Assembly: GCA_945643635.1 (NCBI GenBank)
Contig: CALZFC010000016.1
Location: forward strand, 6,238,501 to 6,302,500
Length of the DNA stretch: 64,000 nucleotides
DNA from: Allodiplogaster sudhausi
Taxonomy: Eukaryota; Nematoda; Chromadorea; Rhabditida; Diplogasteridae
Direction of reading: 5' to 3'
Part shown: piece by piece, positions 58,840 to 64,000 of the stretch
How positions within the stretch are numbered: the stretch's first letter is position 1
How the letters are laid out: each line of letters starts with the position of its first letter
Translations under genes and position numbers: made by a program
The notes under the pieces: generated by a model
What the model was told of the DNA's origin: nothing
Seen by the model: only the letters and a program-made list of their open reading frames with translations
The model's database searches: none

Positions 58840-61671
58840 TCTCTGCTCTGTTTCATGCGTTCTATTCAATGCCCGCAGTATAGTTAACAAACTCTCTGAT
58901 TTACATATGTACATTAGTGTCTTTCGGCCTTCACTTCTCTTAATAACTGAAACATGGCTTAGTTCTAAAGTAGTAGATTCTGAATTGATTGGTGGCTTGC
59001 CTTATTCTGTATTTAGACGAGATCGCTCTAGTAAGCGCGGAGGCGGAGTTGCTATTGTCTTTGATAATTCTCTGTCTGTGCAGTTAGTTGATTGCGGTGC
59101 CTCATCATCGCGCTGTGATACTTTGGCTGTAGATTTTCATTCCTTGACTGGCCCTGATACCGTTCGCCTTGTAGTCGCATATCGTCCGCCAAATACCTCC
59201 TCTGCTGCGATGATCAGTTCTTTGATACTCTCTGTGACCTTCTCGCTGTTCCTTATCCATCCATTCTTTGTCGTGATATTTTGCATATCGACTGGAATGA
59301 TCCCTCTTCTATTCATGGACAGCATAGTCGTTTAGCTGATCTTGTTAATGATCTCTCTTTTACTCAGTATGTGCGACGACCCACTCATAAGGATCACATT
59401 CTCGATATAGTTGCTGCCTCAGCCGGAATTGTTTCAAATTGTGAAGTGAATGCTCCATTTTCCTCCTCCGACCACGCATCCGTATCCTTTAGTCTCTCCT
59501 TCAGCAATGATTGTCCTATTTATGCACCTTCTTTTGACTTTAGACGCTGTGATTTTGAAAAGCTCTCCTCCTTTATTTCTGCTGTTGATTGGATTTCTTG
59601 TTTTGATAATTTTCTTAACATAGATGACATGAACAATCGTTTTCTTTCCGTTCTCCAGTCCTTCATTCCTGGTTGTGCCCCCCTCAGGCGCAACTTGGCA
59701 AAGAGTACTAGCTATCCACCGTATATACGTTCCTTGCTTTTGCACAAGAATAGGCTTTATTCTAAGCTTAATTGCACTCCCGTTCGATTAGAATATGAAA
59801 GAGTTTGTCTGAAATTGCGTAAGCTTGTTGACAAGTTTGTAAGAAATTGTGAATCTCGGCTTCTTAGCTCAACTTCTGGATTATTCTCCTTTGTATCTGC
59901 CCGCCTTAAGCAAGCTCCTAAAATAGGATGCATTACTGCCTCAGGCCAACGAATTACCAGTGACATAGAAAAGGCTGAAGCACTTGGATCTTCTTTTGCT
60001 AATGTATTTACGGTTGATGATATGCTTTCTCACGATTTCCATTTCAAGAACGAGTACTCTTTCTCAGATTTTGTAATTATGCCACAGCAGGTTCAGTATT
60101 ACCTAAATAGGCTTAAACCATCGTGCTCTATAACATCTGAAGGATTGCCTCCCATCCTCTATAAGAAATGTGCTCAATCTCTTTGCGAACCTCTCAGCTT
60201 TATATTCAACTTTTCTCTCTCGCTTGGAACTGTCCCCTCTGTATGGCGAGAAGCTATTGTTATTCCAATTAACAAGATTAATGCGCCATCTGAGCCTTCC
60301 CATTTCCGCCCAATAACTCTCTCCCCTGCGCCTGCCAAAGTCATGAAGCGATGTATTAAGCCTCGTTTGGAAAAGTGGTGTAAGCGCTTCAATCTGCTCC
60401 CTGATTCTCAGCACGGTTTTCGCGAACGCAAGTCTGTTGTGACAAACTTATTAGAATCCACTCAAGACTGGCTAAATGAAACAAATAAGGGGAAATTTGT
60501 TGATGTTTTGTATTTCGACTTTGCAAAGGCTTTCGACACAGTTTGCATTCGGAAGCTGCTATATAAACTTGATTGTTGTGGTATTCGGGGTAACATGTAC
60601 AACTGGTTAAAATCGTTTTTGGAGGCTCGAACTTATAAAGTTAAAGTGAATGGAGTACTCTCGAGTAATTATGATTCTATTTCAGGTGTTCCGCAGGGGT
60701 CTGTACTCGGTCCTCTTCTTTTCAGCCTTTACATCTCAGACTTGCCAAGAGAATTGGCCTACCTTTCAACAGTTAAGCCGATAATGTTTGCCGATGATCT
60801 CAAGCTGTATGCATCTTTCGATCAACTTTCGCAAGGCCTCACCCACAAGCAACTTTTGGATGCCTGTTTAGTTAGCGTAGAATACTGTCAAAAATGGCAG
60901 TTGTCGGTTGCACACAAAAAGTGCTCCGTTCTTCATCTTGGCAAAAGAAATCCAAAATTGACCTACCTCATTCAAACTCTTGTGCCTTCTATCTTTTTCA
61001 CATTTCCTGTTGCTATTGATCCAGTTCGTGATTTAGGTGTCTACATTGACTCTGATCTATCTTTTAAGTATCATATCTCTCTTACGGTAAAGAAAGCTCT
61101 TAGAGTAGTATATGCATTATTTCGTATTCTTAAGTCTGGTTTCCCTTCCGCTTATACCAAGTGTTTCAAGGCATTTGTCCTTCCAATAGTTGAGTTTGCA
61201 AGTCCAATTTGGTCTCCTCATCGAGTTATGCTGATTAGAGAATTAGAGGGAGTCCAGAAGGTTTTCACTCGTTTGCTTTTTAATCGTTGCCATCGTAATT
61301 CTTCTACATCTGCTATGATTCCTAGCTATCCTGATAGACTAAAGCAGTTGTCGTTTCATTCGCTTTACCATAGAAGAGTGCATTTGGATCTGATTCTGAC
61401 ATTCAAAATTATGAAGATGCTGGTTGCCATTCCTATCTCTCTTTTCTATAAATTTAGGCCATGCACAGGTAGAACAAGCATATTGTCGTTTTACATTCCG
61501 ACTACTAGGAAAGATCAGTTGTATCATTCGTTTGCGTATCGATCTGCTCGCTGGTACATGAAGTTGCCTCTTTCTCTCATTGCCTCTCCTTCTCTAATGG
61601 TTCCAAGAAATCGTATTCATGGCTTTTCTGTTAGCTCAGTACTATCAGTTCCAAGTATCACAGGTATATAA
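58840..61671 (+). pseudogene. LINE ORF2: endonuclease plus reverse transcriptase
   Basis: An APE-type endonuclease comes first: NARSIVNKLSDL, LLLITETWL with the catalytic Glu, VAYRPP, and later SSSDHASVSF with the catalytic SDH. The frame shifts between YRPPNTSSAA and QFFDTLCDLL (near 59205-59217). The usual GDFN motif reads RDILHIDW, so it has lost a key residue. The reverse transcriptase is intact from about 59281 to the stop at 61671: FDFAKAFDTV, SGVPQGSVLGPLLF and FADDLKLYASF (at about codon 503 of that stretch) are the palm motifs. It copies LINE RNA at a nicked target. The RT looks sound; the endonuclease does not. Confidence 0.9.
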
Positions 61672-62279
61672 TGTTTTCTCTCGGCCATCCCAAACACCCT
61701 TTCCCCTCTCCCTGGCCATTCCTTTCCTACCCCTCTCAACGTCCCAAGAGTACGTCGCTGTGCTCGCTCCTCTGCACGCCCTCTCCCGTGCATACAGCGA
61801 TCCGCTTCTCGCTTTTCCGTCTTTGGTGGAAAGACGAAGTCAGGGCCTGGCTCCCCCTGAGTGGGGCGGGTGCATTGGCTACTCTGCCTTTCCTTTCCTT
61901 TCCTTTCCTTTCTCTTCTCCCTACCTTCCCCTTCTAAGTTCTACTTTTCTATGTTTTCTCTCTTACCTTAATCTTTACTCTATCACAATCAGGAACTTTT
62001 AATAGTTACTGAATTTTGCTTCTCCAAGTGTCGTCACATTAATTTATTTTGATGTCGATAAATATATATACCTCGACGTCTGCGCTGTCGGAGATCAATG
62101 ACCACTCCGTTCCATGTGAAAATGCTACAGTACCGCTCAACGGCGAGGGGTCAAAGCTGCGTCGGCTATAGCGGACGCGGCCAACTGGGCCAAATTAAAT
62201 ATCTCGCTGTAGAAATTTTTTTGAGACAAATCACTTATCAATATGAGATCCTGGCAATTTTCTTCACTTATTCCGTTAA

Positions 62280-62958
62280 AGATTTCCTGAAAATCGTTGA
62301 GAATTCGAGAAATGTGTGTTTTAATGACATGCAATGAGAAATTTGGTGCGTTGAGTTATGATGTTAAGTGAGTAGTGCATTTTTTATCGCTTGGCAAGTT
62401 GCCAATTCCAAGGGAAACGAAAGTCGTCTTGGATTGCTATGATTTATGTTGCCCTAGTTTTTTGCTCTTTTGTGCTTTTCGATTGCTGCTATTTTTGGTT
62501 CTATTACGGGCGCCATGGATCACGCGGGCTTTCGGAGAAGTGCAGCCGGTCGAAGGCTCCACTCTTCGACTTCAGCTTTCATTAGATCCGTCACTTCTTC
62601 TCCGTTTCATACTTTATGGTTTTCCTTTTCATGCATACTTACATTTATTCCAGCCGTTTATATAATAGAACTTGAAGCTTTGTGGTTACTCTTGCAGTAT
62701 TTGCGGCGGGTATCGTCGCATTTACTACTTATTGCTGCTGACCGATTCGTCAAGAGGTTCTCAACAACTTGCAAAATTAGAGGTTCCATCAATAGCTTTA
62801 CTGGTTATTTCAAGAGTCGATGGACAAGAACAAACAGAACAATTTCAACGAATTATTAGTTAACGTGATATTAATCCTACTTTTACATAGCTATGCTTTT
62901 AATAAGCTAACAATAAAATGGCAAATTATGATGTTGAAAATTCGTTATTAATCGATAT
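62280..62958. other. subterminal region of the Tc1 element, no gene recognised
   Basis: Unusually long for a Tc1 subterminal region. Plus-strand open frames of 96 and 129 codons here have no splice or domain support. Confidence 0.5.
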
Positions 62959-64000
62959 CTATTCAACGAAGTTGTCCCCCTTGGCCTCAATTACACTGTC
63001 AATCGCTTTCTGAACGTGGGAAATGTACTTTTGACACTTTTCTTGAGTTAGCGTCGCCCAAAAAGCCTTGATCGTAGAAGTCAAATCAGTAAGGGAGTGC
63101 CCTGGGCAGTGATTCCTGAATTTTTGTTTTAACTCGTAAAAATTTTTGTTTTGTTTCGAAGAATGGCAGAAAAGATTGCTCGAACTTGTTAAATATTAAT
63201 TCAGTACCTTACATAGGCCTTCATCTCCGCCCACAACAACTCAATGACATTCAAGTCCGGTGACTCGGCCGGCCAGTCCATCACCTGCACTCCGAGCTGG
63301 TTGAATCGCGCTTGTGTGAACCGGCTTACGTGCATGGGCGCGTTATCTTGGATTAGCCTGTACCTGTAAGGTTTTTCCCGGATGTTTCAATTGCACCTTT
63401 TGATATTTCTCTTATTGCTCACCTTACAAATAGATAAAGGGCGAAATATTGAAAATCGAACCGTCCGTTGTATTTCCTCGTTACAAATTGATGAATGCTC
63501 TCCTCGAAGATTTCGCAGAAGCGCTTGCTATCCATTCGTTCCTATAACGGTGAATATAGATTCAAAATTTGATGGATGCTGTTGTTTTCGAAAAGAGTAA
63601 CCGAGCTGTCGAAGATGAAAAGAGGTGATGCTCCACGCCAACTTATTCCTCCATAGACATGAACCTTTACTGGGTGCTTTGGCAGTGGAGCTAGTCTTTT
63701 GGGATCTTTCCTTCCAGAAACCATTCTCAAGGATTTGTTGTGGTCTGCCTGCACTGTGCACTCGTCAATGAAGACACAGTCCACAAACATTTCCCCTTTT
63801 AATTTCTTATCCTTACACCACTCCAGTCTCTTCCGTTTGTTATCCTCTCGGATGAAGTGGCAGTATTTAGCTGAATGCTTCTTCAGCCCAACGTGTGCGC
63901 GCATTCGTTTAACAGTAGAGAGCGAGAAGGAACATCCCACTTGCTGCTCAAGCTCACTCGATGCCTTCCTTGCTGTCACCGACGGGTCCAACGAGTACAT
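62959..64000 (-). CDS. Tc1-type transposase, C-terminal 276 aa in window
   Basis: Four minus-strand exons join exactly in one frame: 63602-64000, 63423-63541, 63208-63363 and 62959-63115. The introns are 60, 59 and 92 bp, all GT..AG. The order is a helix-turn-helix end (CSFSLSTVKRMRAHVGL), first catalytic Asp in VFIDECTVQ, a conserved VYGGISWRG, second Asp in RLIQDNAPMH and Glu in SPDLNVIELLW. The spacing of 34 residues between the last two marks the DD34E Tc1 group. Family members are about 340 aa, so roughly 60 N-terminal residues lie beyond the window and the ATG at the edge is probably internal. No stop or missing catalytic residue is seen, so it may be active. Confidence 0.92.

Larger units (their letters stand above)
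57900..62040 (+). mobile_element. CR1/Jockey-like non-LTR retrotransposon (LINE)
   Basis: Two ORFs in the usual order, ORF1 (57957-58838) and an endonuclease/reverse-transcriptase ORF2 (about 58840-61671). A pyrimidine-rich 3' region follows, with TTTCC repeats at about 61885-61910. No poly-A or flanking duplication could be placed with confidence, so both outer limits are approximate. A frameshift and an altered endonuclease motif in ORF2 suggest it no longer moves, although it looks full-length. Confidence 0.88.
62128..64000. mobile_element. Tc1-type (DD34E) transposon, truncated by window end
   Basis: Left end begins CAGTACCGCTC directly after TA (62126-62127) and shares about 140 bp with the MITE at 16212. 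The transposase gene runs leftward from the window edge to 62959. The 830 bp between the end and the transposase stop holds no recognised gene. The other terminus lies outside the window. Confidence 0.82.

Noticed and set aside
57900..62040. LTR retrotransposon or endogenous virus
   Set aside because: No long terminal repeats, protease, integrase or envelope; ORF order and endonuclease motifs are those of a LINE.
1..64000. CRISPR array, bacterial operon or prophage
   Set aside because: No spaced short repeats with unique spacers, no bacterial gene density; exons, introns and animal transposons dominate.

Overview
This is repeat-rich eukaryotic DNA from an invertebrate animal, not bacterial DNA. 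Coding signal lies in short exons bounded by GT..AG sites. Many introns are only 60-100 bp. The gene families seen are divergent ionotropic glutamate receptors and DEG/ENaC channels with EGF-like and Thr-rich parts, together with animal-type transposons. A protostome, probably an ecdysozoan such as a nematode or arthropod, fits best; the species cannot be named from the sequence.

Layout. 1-20 kb: almost no firm genes. It holds diverged copies of long dispersed repeats, many CT/GA microsatellites, a nested inverted repeat about 7 kb across (7157-14115), a Tc1-type MITE (16212-16378) and a few isolated minus-strand exons. 20.4-23.2 kb: a minus-strand ionotropic-receptor-like gene part, one exon of which appears to be split by a hAT-like MITE. 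23.2-33.2 kb: more repeats, including a foldback element with a tRNA-like core; its empty site is present in a paralogous copy at the start of the window. 35.3-36.2 kb: two small divergent candidate genes. 36.9-44.9 kb: a minus-strand DEG/ENaC gene with Thr-rich and EGF-like parts, plus partial paralogues. 45.06-48.86 kb: a complete-looking PIF/Harbinger transposon with TIRs, a transposase gene and a convergent Myb/SANT-like gene. 49.4-56.5 kb: a plus-strand DEG/ENaC gene or joined gene fragments, cut inside a coding exon by a 1.7-kb foldback element at TTAA. A U2 snRNA fragment and a pogo-like MITE lie in its introns. 57.9-61.7 kb: a CR1/Jockey-like LINE with ORF1 and a frameshifted ORF2. 62.13 kb to the end: the 3' part of a DD34E Tc1 transposon whose transposase exons join in one frame.

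How it fits together. The host genes are receptor and channel genes broken up by many DNA transposons. Several insertions hit exons, so some gene copies are probably dead. The Tc1 element is a likely source of the 16.2-kb MITE. The most useful observations are the exon-disrupting insertions with rebuildable target sites, CT microsatellites lying directly at splice acceptors, candidate introns of 19-27 nt, and the nested foldback structures. I did not find a clearly new biological system. Splice models are by eye.
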